Notes under the pieces: model-generated | What the model was told of the DNA's origin: nothing | The model's input: only the letters and a program-made list of their open reading frames with translations | The model's database searches: none | Program-made: the position numbers and the translations under genes | Assembly (NCBI GenBank): GCA_009920495.1 | Contig: RFZW01000002.1 | Coordinates: forward strand, 1 to 53,715 | DNA: 53,715 nucleotides | Direction of reading: 5' to 3' | Origin: Chitinophagia bacterium | GTDB lineage: Bacteria; Bacteroidota; Bacteroidia; Chitinophagales; Chitinophagaceae | Part shown: positions 1-9,669 of the stretch, in pieces | Layout of the letters: every line of letters begins with the position of its first letter | How positions within the stretch are numbered: position 1 is the first letter of the stretch

Positions 1-1
1 T

Positions 2-856
2 AGCTTCACCCTACTTGCTCCCCTATTTGATATTCAAAATAAAACCAGATCCGGGTCCTTTCTAGTTAAGAAAAAGGCGAACTTATTTTCAATTTTACGT
101 ATGCTTCGCAATAACCAACAACCCATAGTAAAATTTATATTAAACAAAGTAAGAACCAAGGGGGAGTTAGCTAAATTAATCTCCACTACTTTTACAACCG
201 ATAGTAGTGAAGCAGCCTTGTATTTAAATAGCAATGACTCATTGGCGCCATTTAATATTGATACCGCACAATTATTCACTTTATTTATTCCAAACACTTA
301 CGAATTTTATTGGAACACTTCCATGTCCAAATTATTAAAAAAAATGAAGGAGGCACAAGGAAAATTTTGGAATGCCAATAACAGAAATAATAAAGCAACA
401 AGCACTGGATTAACGCAACAACAACTATACACCCTTGCTTCCATTGTGGAAGAAGAAACGAATAATGATTCTGATAAAATTTTAATTGCAAGTGTATACC
501 AAAATAGACTTAAAAAAAGTATGCCATTGCAAGCCTGCCCAACCATTAAATATGCAATGCAAGATTTTACCATTACGCGTATTTATGAAAAATACTTAAC
601 CAACCCTTCCCCTTATAATACTTACCAAAATATAGGTTTACCTCCAGGTCCAATTTGCACACCATCGCCTAATACGATTGACTTAGTATTGAATGCCCCT
701 AAAACGGATTATCTTTACTTTGTAGCCAAAGCCGACTTTAGTGGATACCACCATTTTAGTAGCACTTATGAAGAACACAATCGTTATGCAAAAGAATACC
801 AAAAAAAGCTAGACGAATACCAAGCAAAAAAGAAACTAAAAGAGGAAGAAAAATAA
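2..856 (+). CDS. mltG: Endolytic murein transglycosylase MltG-like, 5' end cut by window edge
   Basis: ORF 101..856 stays open upstream in the same frame to base 2 (…ANLFSILRMLRNNQQP…). Motifs TLFIPNTYEFYWNTS, LASIVEEETN, YNTYQNIGLPPGPICTPS and YLYFVAKADFSGYHHFSSTYEEHN are typical of MltG/YceG. Confidence 0.9.
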   Translation, partial: SFTLLAPLFDIQNKTRSGSFLVKKKANLFSILRMLRNNQQPIVKFILNKVRTKGELAKLISTTFTTDSSEAALYLNSNDSLAPFNIDTAQLFTLFIPNTYEFYWNTSMSKLLKKMKEAQGKFWNANNRNNKATSTGLTQQQLYTLASIVEEETNNDSDKILIASVYQNRLKKSMPLQACPTIKYAMQDFTITRIYEKYLTNPSPYNTYQNIGLPPGPICTPSPNTIDLVLNAPKTDYLYFVAKADFSGYHHFSSTYEEHNRYAKEYQKKLDEYQAKKKLKEEEK

Positions 857-897
857 ATGATTGTAATAATAAAAACGATCATTAAAAACAATATAAT

Positions 898-1842
898 TTG
901 AACAAACTATTCGACATATTACATAAACTCATTCAGCCACTGCTCCAATTTTTAAAGCAAAAAGCGAAGTTGGTTTATATCCCAGGATTTGAAAGGGTGA
1001 ATTTATACCAAGTTATCAAATTTTTATACACGCAACTAAATACCATTGGATTATATGATCGGGCTTCTGCCATTTCATTCAATTTAATCATGGCGCTTCC
1101 GGCTTCCTTTTTATTTTTATTTTCAATTATTCCCTATTTTCCAAAAACATTAAAAGTAAAAAAACAGATACTTTCCATCTTTAAGGATATCTCACCCAAC
1201 TCAAGCACCTACCGTTTTATATTGGATATTATTAATGATTTACTAAGTCAGCATGTGGGTATATTTTCATTCGGTTTCCTTTTATTGCTCTTTTATGCAT
1301 CTAATGCCATGACCGGTATTATTCGCAGCTTTGACAAATCATACATGGAACATAAACCATTTTTTTTACACCAACGTTGGCGTGCCATTCGCCTGACACT
1401 GATTTTAATTTTATTAGTATTCGCGAGTTTATTGGTTTTGATTGGACAGGATCAATTAACCACTTTATTAAGAGAAGTATTTGATATCAAGCGCAAAACC
1501 ATCATTCCTTATTGGAATGTTTTAAGATGGGGAATCATTGTTTTATTACTATTTTTCGGAAATGCATTTATTTATAAATATGCCCCCCATATCAAAGAAA
1601 GATGGTCATTATGGTCACCAGGCGCCATCCTTTCCACCTGCTTAATGCTAGCAACCACCCTTGGCTTTTCTTATTGGGTAAATAACTTTAGCAGCTATAA
1701 TAAAATTTATGGCTCAATAGGAACCGTATTAGTAGTCATGACTTTAGTTTACTTAAATGCACTTATTCTACTCATTGGATTTGAATTGAATGTAAGCATT
1801 GAAGTACTAAAAAAAGAGCAGAATCAATTAGACTTACTCTAA
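898..1842 (+). CDS. YihY/virulence factor BrkB family membrane protein (TTG start)
   Basis: Multi-TM protein with YDRASAISFNLIMALPASFLFLFSIIP and APHIKERWSLWSPGAILST…YNKIYGSIGTVLVVMTLVYLNALILLIGFELN, typical of YihY family. Confidence 0.85.
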   Translation: MNKLFDILHKLIQPLLQFLKQKAKLVYIPGFERVNLYQVIKFLYTQLNTIGLYDRASAISFNLIMALPASFLFLFSIIPYFPKTLKVKKQILSIFKDISPNSSTYRFILDIINDLLSQHVGIFSFGFLLLLFYASNAMTGIIRSFDKSYMEHKPFFLHQRWRAIRLTLILILLVFASLLVLIGQDQLTTLLREVFDIKRKTIIPYWNVLRWGIIVLLLFFGNAFIYKYAPHIKERWSLWSPGAILSTCLMLATTLGFSYWVNNFSSYNKIYGSIGTVLVVMTLVYLNALILLIGFELNVSIEVLKKEQNQLDLL

Positions 1843-1857
1843 TGAATGCTGCTCTTT
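1813..1857 (+). terminator. Long hairpin overlapping the 3' end of the YihY gene
   Basis: AAAGAGCAGAATCAATTAGA / TCTAATGAATGCTGCTCTTT inverted repeat, about 18 of 20 paired, spanning the TAA stop. Confidence 0.6.
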
Positions 1858-1888
1858 CAAAATTATTTTCAGTTTTTTTTAGGAACTA

Positions 1889-3145
1889 CTACTTATTCGC
1901 CATATCTGGAATCTCTGCTGACTTATAAGCGCCAGCATCCAACTTCGCTTTTGTTTCGCTAAATGCTTTTAAGGTTAAATCAATCTCCTCCTGCGTGTGC
2001 TCAGCAGTCGGAATCAACCTGTAAATAATATGTCCTTTAGGTATCACAGGATATACAACTATCGAACAGAAAATTTTATAATTCTCTCTTAAGTCCATCA
2101 CCATTAGGGTTGCTTCTTCTACACCCCCTTTCATATAAACCGGCGTTACTACTGAATCTGTTTTACCAATATCAAACCCTCTTTCCTTCAAACCTTTTTG
2201 TAAAGCAAGGGCATTTTTCCACAAATTCTCCTTTAAGTGAGGCTGTGTTTGCAATAATTCTAAACGCTTTAAGTTTCCAACCACATAAGGCATGGGTAAA
2301 CTTTTTGCAAATATTTGAGAACGGATATTATAACGGATATAATCAATAATCGTTTTAGGGCCTGCCATGAATGCACCTATCGATGCCATACTTTTCGCAA
2401 AAGTGGAAAAGTACAAATCAATCCCATCCTGACATCCTTGCTCCTCACCAGCACCAGCGCCTGTTTTACCTAGTGTACCAAATCCATGTGCATCATCCAC
2501 CAACATTCTGAAAGGCACTTTTGATTTTAAATCTACAATTTCCTTCAGCTTACCTTGGTCACCTGCCATACCAAATACCCCTTCTGTAATTACTAAAATT
2601 CCACCAGATTGTTGTTTTTCAATTAAGGCCTGTGCGCGATGTAATTGCTTTTCACAATCTTCTACATCATTGTGCTTAAAAACAAAACGATGTCCTGGCA
2701 ACATTCTTAATCCATCAATGATACAAGCATGACACTCCGCATCATATACAACCACATCATGACGACCACAAATTGCATCAATCGCACTCATGATTCCTTG
2801 ATAGCCATAATTCATTAAAATAGCATCTTCCTTATTTTCAAAACTAGCTAATTCGGCTTCTAGTTGTTCATGCAAATCACTATTTCCACTCATCATTCTA
2901 GCACCCATTGGTAATGCCAAACCATATTTGGCACTAGCATCTGCATCTGCTTTTCGTACTTCTGGATGATTGGCTAAGCCCAAATAATTATTCAAACTCC
3001 AAACAATCATTTCTTGCCCTCTAAACTTCATTTTAGAACCAATTTCTCCTTCTAACTTTGGGAAAGCAAAGTAACCATGCGCTCTTTCACGATGTTGACC
3101 AATAGGGCCATAGTTTTTAATGAGTCTTTCAAATATATCTGCCAT
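1889..3145 (-). CDS. PLP-dependent alpha-oxoamine synthase (serine palmitoyltransferase / KBL-like)
   Basis: WSLNNYLGLANHPEVRKA, LMNYGYQGIMSAIDAI, DDAHGFGTLGKTGAG, STFAKSMASIGAFMAGP (PLP lysine). Start placed at MADIFERL. Confidence 0.85.
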   Translation of the reverse strand: MADIFERLIKNYGPIGQHRERAHGYFAFPKLEGEIGSKMKFRGQEMIVWSLNNYLGLANHPEVRKADADASAKYGLALPMGARMMSGNSDLHEQLEAELASFENKEDAILMNYGYQGIMSAIDAICGRHDVVVYDAECHACIIDGLRMLPGHRFVFKHNDVEDCEKQLHRAQALIEKQQSGGILVITEGVFGMAGDQGKLKEIVDLKSKVPFRMLVDDAHGFGTLGKTGAGAGEEQGCQDGIDLYFSTFAKSMASIGAFMAGPKTIIDYIRYNIRSQIFAKSLPMPYVVGNLKRLELLQTQPHLKENLWKNALALQKGLKERGFDIGKTDSVVTPVYMKGGVEEATLMVMDLRENYKIFCSIVVYPVIPKGHIIYRLIPTAEHTQEEIDLTLKAFSETKAKLDAGAYKSAEIPDMANK

Positions 3146-3240
3146 AATAAGTGTGATTAAGTTATGCAAATTTAATAAAATTTTAGGTTTAAAACACTAA
3201 TAAATAGCTGTAATTTGCAGCATCATTTAAACAAGAATTT

Positions 3241-4887
3241 ATGCGATTTACACTTTTGTTAATAGTAGGCTTGATAACAACGCAAACTTTTGCTCAAAAA
3301 ACCAACTCCGTTAAAGCAACAGATACAAAACCAAAATTAGTGGTAGGCATCGTTGTTGACCAAATGCGTTGGGACTATGTCAATAAATTTAAACCCTTCT
3401 TTAAAACACAAAATGGCTTTTTAAAATTGATGAATCAAGGTGCTAGTTGTAATAACAACCTTATTCCCTATTTGCCTACAGTAACCGCTTGTGGACATAC
3501 CGCAGTGTATACTGGTAGCACCCCAGCTATTCATGGCATCACGGGTAATAGTTGGTATGATAACATTCAGCAGCGAATGGTGTATTGTGTTGAAGATAAT
3601 TCAGTACAAGCCGTGGGTATTGAAAATAGCAGTGCAGGAAAAATGAGTCCATTGAATGTTTGGACTACCACCATTGGAGATGAGCTAAAATTAGCCACCA
3701 ATTTTAAAAGTAAAGTGTTTGGTGTTTCCTTAAAGGACAGAGGCGCAATCATTCCTGCTGGTCATTCGGCAGATGGTGCTTTTTGGTATGATAGCAAATC
3801 AGGTAATTTTATTAGTTCCACTTATTATGGCAAATCACTTCCAACTTGGCTAACCAACTATAATAATGCAAAAAAGGTAGATAGCTTTTATAAATTAGGC
3901 TGGAGCTTAAGCTTACCAGCAAATGTTTATGAAGCAAATTGTGACACGGATCAAAACGAATATGAATCAATCCCTTTTGGCAAAGATGCTAAAGGATTTC
4001 CATATGGCTTAAATCAGTTTATTGGCAAGGACTACGGTAAAGTTGCAAATACACCTTACGGAAATAATTTAGTGCTTGATGTCGCAACCCAAACCATCAT
4101 CAATGAAAAAATGGGATTAGATGATATTACTGATTTATTGGCGGTAAGTTTTTCTTCTCCGGATTATATTGGACATGCTTTTGGTCCTAATTCATGGGAG
4201 ACCTTGGATGGCTATATTAAATTAGATGAACTATTGGCGCAGTTTTTCACAACCCTTGATCAGCAAGTTGGAAAAGATAACTATACTGTATTTTTAACTG
4301 CAGACCATGCAGTTGCCCCAATTCCAGGATATGCGCAAAAGCACAAAATACCAGCTGGTACAATTACAGATGATGGTATTAAAAATGAACTAGGTAAAAT
4401 GCTAACTGCGAAAGGATTGAATCCAAAATTAATTTCAGCAATTACCGAATTCAATATTTACTTTAACCATAATTTGATGGACAGTCTTCAAGTTACGCAA
4501 GATAAATTGACCAGCCTTATCACCAATTACCTTGAACAAAAAAGTAATATTATTCAAGTGGTTGAATCGCGCAAAGCGGCCATTGCACCCTTACCGCAAA
4601 GCATCAGAGAACGCATTGTCAATGGATTTAATCCACAACGAAGCGGCGACTTAATGTTTATTACAAAATCAGGTGTGGTTGGCGGTGGTAATACAGGCAC
4701 TGGCCATGGTGTATTTTACAATTACGACGCACATATTCCATTATTATTTTATGGCAAAGGAATTAAGAAGGGCCAGGTGAATAATGTAAACTACATGACA
4801 GATATCGCACCTACCATTACCACATTATTAGGCATCCAGATGCCAAGTGGCAGTATTGGAAAACCAATTTTAGAAGTAATTCAATAA
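3241..4887 (+). CDS. pafA: PafA-type alkaline phosphatase family protein, signal peptide
   Basis: KPKLVVGIVVDQMRWDYVNKF, NNNLIPYLPTVTACGHTAVYTGSTPAIHGITGNSWYD (Thr nucleophile context), FLTADHAVAPIPGYAQKHKIPAG. Confidence 0.85.
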   Translation: MRFTLLLIVGLITTQTFAQKTNSVKATDTKPKLVVGIVVDQMRWDYVNKFKPFFKTQNGFLKLMNQGASCNNNLIPYLPTVTACGHTAVYTGSTPAIHGITGNSWYDNIQQRMVYCVEDNSVQAVGIENSSAGKMSPLNVWTTTIGDELKLATNFKSKVFGVSLKDRGAIIPAGHSADGAFWYDSKSGNFISSTYYGKSLPTWLTNYNNAKKVDSFYKLGWSLSLPANVYEANCDTDQNEYESIPFGKDAKGFPYGLNQFIGKDYGKVANTPYGNNLVLDVATQTIINEKMGLDDITDLLAVSFSSPDYIGHAFGPNSWETLDGYIKLDELLAQFFTTLDQQVGKDNYTVFLTADHAVAPIPGYAQKHKIPAGTITDDGIKNELGKMLTAKGLNPKLISAITEFNIYFNHNLMDSLQVTQDKLTSLITNYLEQKSNIIQVVESRKAAIAPLPQSIRERIVNGFNPQRSGDLMFITKSGVVGGGNTGTGHGVFYNYDAHIPLLFYGKGIKKGQVNNVNYMTDIAPTITTLLGIQMPSGSIGKPILEVIQ

Positions 4888-4993
4888 GGGTATTATAAAT
4901 ATGATATCTATCAACCCAAATTAAAACCTATTATTTAAAAAATATATTAAATTGCAGTAAGAAATTAATTCTATTACCATAAAAAATTAAATC

Positions 4994-5215
4994 ATGAAAA
5001 AAATAGCTATTTTTTTATTAGCGGGTTTACTTTCACTTTCTACCACAGCCGTTATGGCAAATTGTGATGGAAAATGCAAAGACAAAACCAAATGTGCTGA
5101 ATGCAAAAAGAAAGAAACAAAAGATCCTAAAGCACACAAATGCACTAAAGAGTGTATGAAAGATGGCAAATGTGCTGAAATGAAAAAAGAGTCTAAAGGA
5201 AAAGGCAAAGGATAA
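4994..5215 (+). CDS. Small secreted Cys/Lys-rich protein, possible metal binding
   Basis: Signal peptide MKKIAIFLLAGLLSLSTTAVMA followed by CDGKCKDKTKCAECKKKETKDPKAHKCTKECMKDGKCAEMKKE; followed by a strong terminator. Confidence 0.7.
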   Translation: MKKIAIFLLAGLLSLSTTAVMANCDGKCKDKTKCAECKKKETKDPKAHKCTKECMKDGKCAEMKKESKGKGKG

Positions 5216-5240
5216 TTAATCACCCTATTCCACTAAAAAA

Positions 5241-5270
5241 GCGATCCCGATAAACGGGATCGCTTTTTTT
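5241..5270 (+). terminator. Rho-independent terminator
   Basis: GCGATCCCG ataaa CGGGATCGC followed by TTTTTTT. Confidence 0.9.
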
Positions 5271-5298
5271 ATAAGCAACATTATATAGTTAAATATAA

Positions 5299-6528
5299 TT
5301 ACCCAAGTTTCGCTTTCAAATTCGCATCTAACGCATCCAAAAACTCTTCGGTATAAACATAGTGATCGCCATGTTTCACTTTACTTCCATGTACACATAC
5401 CGCTAAATCCTTGGTCATAATACCAGATTCTACTGTTTCCACACAAACATCTTCCAATGCTTTAGAGAAACGAATTAGCTCTTGGTTATTATCTAATTGG
5501 CCTCTGAATTCCAAACCTCTTGTCCAAGCAAAAATAGATGCAATAGGGTTCGTTGAAGTTCTGTTTCCTTTTTGGTGTTCACGGAAGTGACGTGTTACCG
5601 TTCCATGTGCCGCTTCTGCTTCCATTACTTTTCCATCAGGTGTAATTAAAGTTGAAGTCATTAAACCTAATGAACCAAACCCTTGTGCTACCGTATCAGA
5701 TTGTACGTCACCATCATAGTTTTTACAAGCCCAAACAAAATTACCATTCCACTTTAAAGCACTCGCCACCATATCATCAATTAAACGGTGTTCGTAGGTA
5801 ATACCTGCAGCCTCATACTTCGCTTTAAATTCTCCTTGGTACACTTCTTCAAAAATATCTTTGAAACGACCATCGTATTTTTTTAAGATGGTATTTTTTG
5901 TAGACAAATATAAAGGCCATTTTTTAACCAAAGCTTGGTTAAAACAAGCGCGTGCAAAACCATAGATACTTTCGTCGGTATTGTACATCGTTAATGCAAC
6001 ACCATCTCCTTTAAAATTAAATACTTCAAATTCTTGCACTGTTCCGTCCTCGCCTTCAAACTTAACGGTTAATTTACCCTTGCCTTTTGTTACAAAGTCG
6101 GTTGCACGGTATTGATCACCAAATGCATGACGACCAATACAAATAGGTGCTGTCCAGTTAGGAACCAAACGAGGCACATTACTACAAACAATGGGCTCTC
6201 TAAAAACAGTACCATCTAATATATTACGAATAGTCCCATTGGGGCTCTTCCACATTTGTTTTAACTTGAATTCTTCTACTCTTTGTTCGTCAGGTGTAAT
6301 CGTCGCACATTTAATACCAACACCATATTGTTTAATCGCATTTGCAGCGTCAATGGTTACTTGGTCATTCGTTTCATCGCGGTACTCCATTCCTAGATCA
6401 TAATACTTAATATCAATCTCTAAATAAGGAAGAATTAATTTGTCCTTTATGAACTTCCATATAATTCTGGTCATCTCATCTCCATCCAATTCTACGACTG
6501 GATTAGCTACTTTAATTTTTTGTCCCAT
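5299..6528 (-). CDS. icd: NADP-dependent isocitrate dehydrogenase (eukaryotic-like type)
   Basis: [88 protein letters not shown]. Confidence 0.93.
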   Translation of the reverse strand: MGQKIKVANPVVELDGDEMTRIIWKFIKDKLILPYLEIDIKYYDLGMEYRDETNDQVTIDAANAIKQYGVGIKCATITPDEQRVEEFKLKQMWKSPNGTIRNILDGTVFREPIVCSNVPRLVPNWTAPICIGRHAFGDQYRATDFVTKGKGKLTVKFEGEDGTVQEFEVFNFKGDGVALTMYNTDESIYGFARACFNQALVKKWPLYLSTKNTILKKYDGRFKDIFEEVYQGEFKAKYEAAGITYEHRLIDDMVASALKWNGNFVWACKNYDGDVQSDTVAQGFGSLGLMTSTLITPDGKVMEAEAAHGTVTRHFREHQKGNRTSTNPIASIFAWTRGLEFRGQLDNNQELIRFSKALEDVCVETVESGIMTKDLAVCVHGSKVKHGDHYVYTEEFLDALDANLKAKLG

Positions 6529-6648
6529 AATGTTTGAAATTTAATGCACAAATGTACAAAAACTACGCTTAAAAATTGACAATATTCACCTTAAATCAGG
6601 TGGGATTACCCCCTCATTCCTTTGTTTGAACAGATGTTAGTAGACTGC

Positions 6649-8541
6649 TTAATGATTTACAATTAAAACTGGAATACTTACTTGATGCCTTACCGACTCA
6701 ATGGTTTCTCCAAAGATATAGTCCTTCCAACCTTGGTGCCTGTGACCGCCCATGACTAGTAATTGCGCATCACATTCATGCACCATTCTTACTATTTCCT
6801 TTACCCTATTTTTATAGCCCAAACAGGTTTTTACTTGATATCCTTTGTTGATAAGTGCATTCGCATAAGTGTCCAATCTTTCTTGGTCCTTTCGAGTTTC
6901 TGCATCATCACTCGCATCCTGTAAATAGTTTGCGGTGACACTTTCAACAACATGTATAAAAATGAATTGGGTATCCTGGTGGGGCGTATGTTCAAATCCA
7001 CTAGAATGGGCTTGTTGTATCGCCTTTTTGATCAGCTTTGCATCCGTTACAGAAAAATCAACAGCGATAGCAATACGATGCACCGGTAAATCATCTGACC
7101 AATCTAATTCAATGGGCATGCCATGAAAATCTGTTTCAGATTGTGGCTTATTTTTAAGTGTTAAGGGATAAAATGTAATGAACAAAAGTAGCGCTAAAAA
7201 TAGTAGGACTAATAATACAAGCCCTATTTTTAAAACCAATGAATTTGAATTTTGAAAAAATGTACCCACAAAATCAATCACCAAATGACTATTTAAATAA
7301 ACCAAAATAGCGGCAATGATCCATGCAAATATTTTAATTTTTATACCAATGGCATATTCTCCCATTTTATTTTTATCACTTACAAAATGAATTAAGGGGA
7401 TAACCGCAAAACCTAATTGCAAACTCAAAATAACTTGACTAAAAACCAATAAGGCATCCACCCTTTCCTCCCCCATAATTCCAATTACTAATACTGCAGG
7501 CGTGATGGCCAATAAACGCGTAAGCAATCTTCTAATCCAGGGATTCAATCTTAATTTCAAATATCCTTCCATCACAATTTGCCCAGCCAATGTTCCAGTA
7601 ACTGTTGAGCTTTGACCTGCTGCAATTAAGGCAATTGCAAATAAAATAGGCGCCAACTTTGAGCCAAGCAAGGGCGCCAATAACGAATGCGCCTCTTCAA
7701 TTTTCGCTACACCTTGGTGCCCTGTGTAAAAAAAAGTGGATGCTGCTAAAATAAGTATTGCAGCATTAACGAAAAATGCCAAATTTAAAGCAACTGCACT
7801 ATCAATAAAATTATATAAGATGGATTTTCGAATTCCCTTCGGAGTTCTATCTATTTTTCGAGTTTGTACTAAGGCCGAATGCAAATATAAATTATGCGGC
7901 ATCACTGTAGCACCAATGATTCCAACGGCGATATATAAAGCGGTTGGTGATAATTTAGTTGGAATGAAACCCACAATTGCTTGTGACAAATCAGGCTTCG
8001 CTATAAATAATTGTGCTAAAAAACTAAACCCAATGGTCGCGACCAATAAAATAATAAAGGCCTCCATTTTTCGAATACCATAGCGTTGTAAAAGCAAAAA
8101 TAAAAACGTATCTAAAACTGTAATACAAGTACCATACATCAAAGGAATACCTGTCAGCAACTTAATTCCAATAGCCATTCCTAAAACCTCGGCTAAATCG
8201 GTCGCAGCTATCGCTAATTCTGCTAAAATATATAAAGCGAAGTTAACTGCTGGAGGATATGTTTCGCGATTGGCTTGTGCCAAATCCAACCGTCTAACAA
8301 TGCCCAACCTTGCGCTTAAGCTTTGTAAAAGGATTGCCATAATATTACTTAAAAGCAAAATCCAAATAAGTTGATACCCAAAAGCAGCGCCGCCTTGTAA
8401 ATCTGTGGCCCAATTGCCTGGATCCATATAACCCACGCTCACCAAATAGGCTGGGCCTATAAAGGCAAGAAATTTACGCCAGCCCCGTTTATTTTGCACG
8501 GGAACTGATTCATGTAAAGTATCAAGTGATTTATTAGACAT
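6649..8541 (-). CDS. mntH: Nramp divalent metal transporter fused to C-terminal UspA domain
   Basis: Nramp motifs GYMDPGNWATDLQGG, GATVMPHNLYLHSALVQTR and GQSSTVTGTLAGQIVMEGYL; C-terminal IAIAVDFSVTDAKLIKKA…LLVMGGHRHQGWKDYIFGETIESVRHQVSIPVLIV is UspA-like. Confidence 0.9.
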   Translation of the reverse strand: MSNKSLDTLHESVPVQNKRGWRKFLAFIGPAYLVSVGYMDPGNWATDLQGGAAFGYQLIWILLLSNIMAILLQSLSARLGIVRRLDLAQANRETYPPAVNFALYILAELAIAATDLAEVLGMAIGIKLLTGIPLMYGTCITVLDTFLFLLLQRYGIRKMEAFIILLVATIGFSFLAQLFIAKPDLSQAIVGFIPTKLSPTALYIAVGIIGATVMPHNLYLHSALVQTRKIDRTPKGIRKSILYNFIDSAVALNLAFFVNAAILILAASTFFYTGHQGVAKIEEAHSLLAPLLGSKLAPILFAIALIAAGQSSTVTGTLAGQIVMEGYLKLRLNPWIRRLLTRLLAITPAVLVIGIMGEERVDALLVFSQVILSLQLGFAVIPLIHFVSDKNKMGEYAIGIKIKIFAWIIAAILVYLNSHLVIDFVGTFFQNSNSLVLKIGLVLLVLLFLALLLFITFYPLTLKNKPQSETDFHGMPIELDWSDDLPVHRIAIAVDFSVTDAKLIKKAIQQAHSSGFEHTPHQDTQFIFIHVVESVTANYLQDASDDAETRKDQERLDTYANALINKGYQVKTCLGYKNRVKEIVRMVHECDAQLLVMGGHRHQGWKDYIFGETIESVRHQVSIPVLIVNH

Positions 8542-8615
8542 AGGATACCCTAAATTTAATCATAAATCCCTTGTAGAACTGCATATGAAAGCCTATTTTA
8601 GTGAAAATTTACTAA

Positions 8616-9563
8616 ATGCGTAAAGGGACCTTTATATTTTGTCTGGTATTGTTATTTTCTTGCGGTGAAAAAAAAACCGATTTGACAGGCAACACCCCCC
8701 TAAAAATTAATGATTTTAATAAAGCATTTAAACTTGCCACGCTCCCAGTCACTATCACAGACTCGAACCTTACAAAATATACTGACACAATACAAATAGG
8801 TCGAAAAGCATTAGTACAATTTATACCTGACTCCATTGTCGAACAAATTATTGCCGACAAGGATAAAAAAGCAGTTTTACACCCTATCTTAAAAATTGAA
8901 AAAGAGGAAGAATATTATTTATTACTAAATGTGCAACATCCAACACAACAGGATATTGCTGTAGTGGTTTTTAGTAAAAAAAATAAATACTTAGGCTTCA
9001 AAGTTGTAGCTGAATTTAATGAGCAGCAAAAAAATTCAAGGTTATATGGCAAAACTTTAACTATCAATAAAGAACCCACATTCTTAGTTGCTGAAAATAA
9101 AATGGGGGAAGAAAACGGAGCCAGTTATGAAAAAAAAGGATGGGCTTATTCAGATAGCATTTTTAAACTTATCTTTTTTGATAGTAATAAAAAACCAAAC
9201 TCAAGTGTAATCATTAATCCGATTGATACGTTACCCACCTTGAATACTTATAGTGGCGACTATGCTAGAGATAGTAAAAACTTTATTTCAATTCGTGATT
9301 TAGCTACCCCCAATAAATATCAGTTTTTTTTACATTTTGAAAAACAAAATGGCGACTGTGTGGGTGAACTAAAAGGGCTTTTAAATTTTACAAAAAACAA
9401 AGCAACCTATACTGAAAAAGGCGACCCCTGCATTATACATTTCACCATTACGGGGAATGTTATCGCAATTAAAGAAGAAGGCAATTGTGGTAATCACCGC
9501 AACATGACTTGCTATTTCAATGACAATTACGACAAAAAAAGGAAGCGGAATAAGAAGAAATAA
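8616..9563 (+). CDS. Predicted lipoprotein of unknown function
   Basis: Lipobox-like MRKGTFIFCLVLLFSCGEKK; no family recognised. Confidence 0.7.
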   Translation: MRKGTFIFCLVLLFSCGEKKTDLTGNTPLKINDFNKAFKLATLPVTITDSNLTKYTDTIQIGRKALVQFIPDSIVEQIIADKDKKAVLHPILKIEKEEEYYLLLNVQHPTQQDIAVVVFSKKNKYLGFKVVAEFNEQQKNSRLYGKTLTINKEPTFLVAENKMGEENGASYEKKGWAYSDSIFKLIFFDSNKKPNSSVIINPIDTLPTLNTYSGDYARDSKNFISIRDLATPNKYQFFLHFEKQNGDCVGELKGLLNFTKNKATYTEKGDPCIIHFTITGNVIAIKEEGNCGNHRNMTCYFNDNYDKKRKRNKKK

Positions 9564-9669
9564 TCCACATTTTTGGTCAATAAAGTCATCTTTTCCACAG
9601 TTTAATGTGTAAAATGTACATTTTAACTAAATACCATTATATTGCAGGCATATTATCAAACCAAGATTT

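Noticed and set aside
7736-8083. Antisense ORF of 115 aa opposite the Nramp gene
   Set aside because: Shadow ORF; Nramp coding evidence on the other strand is strong.
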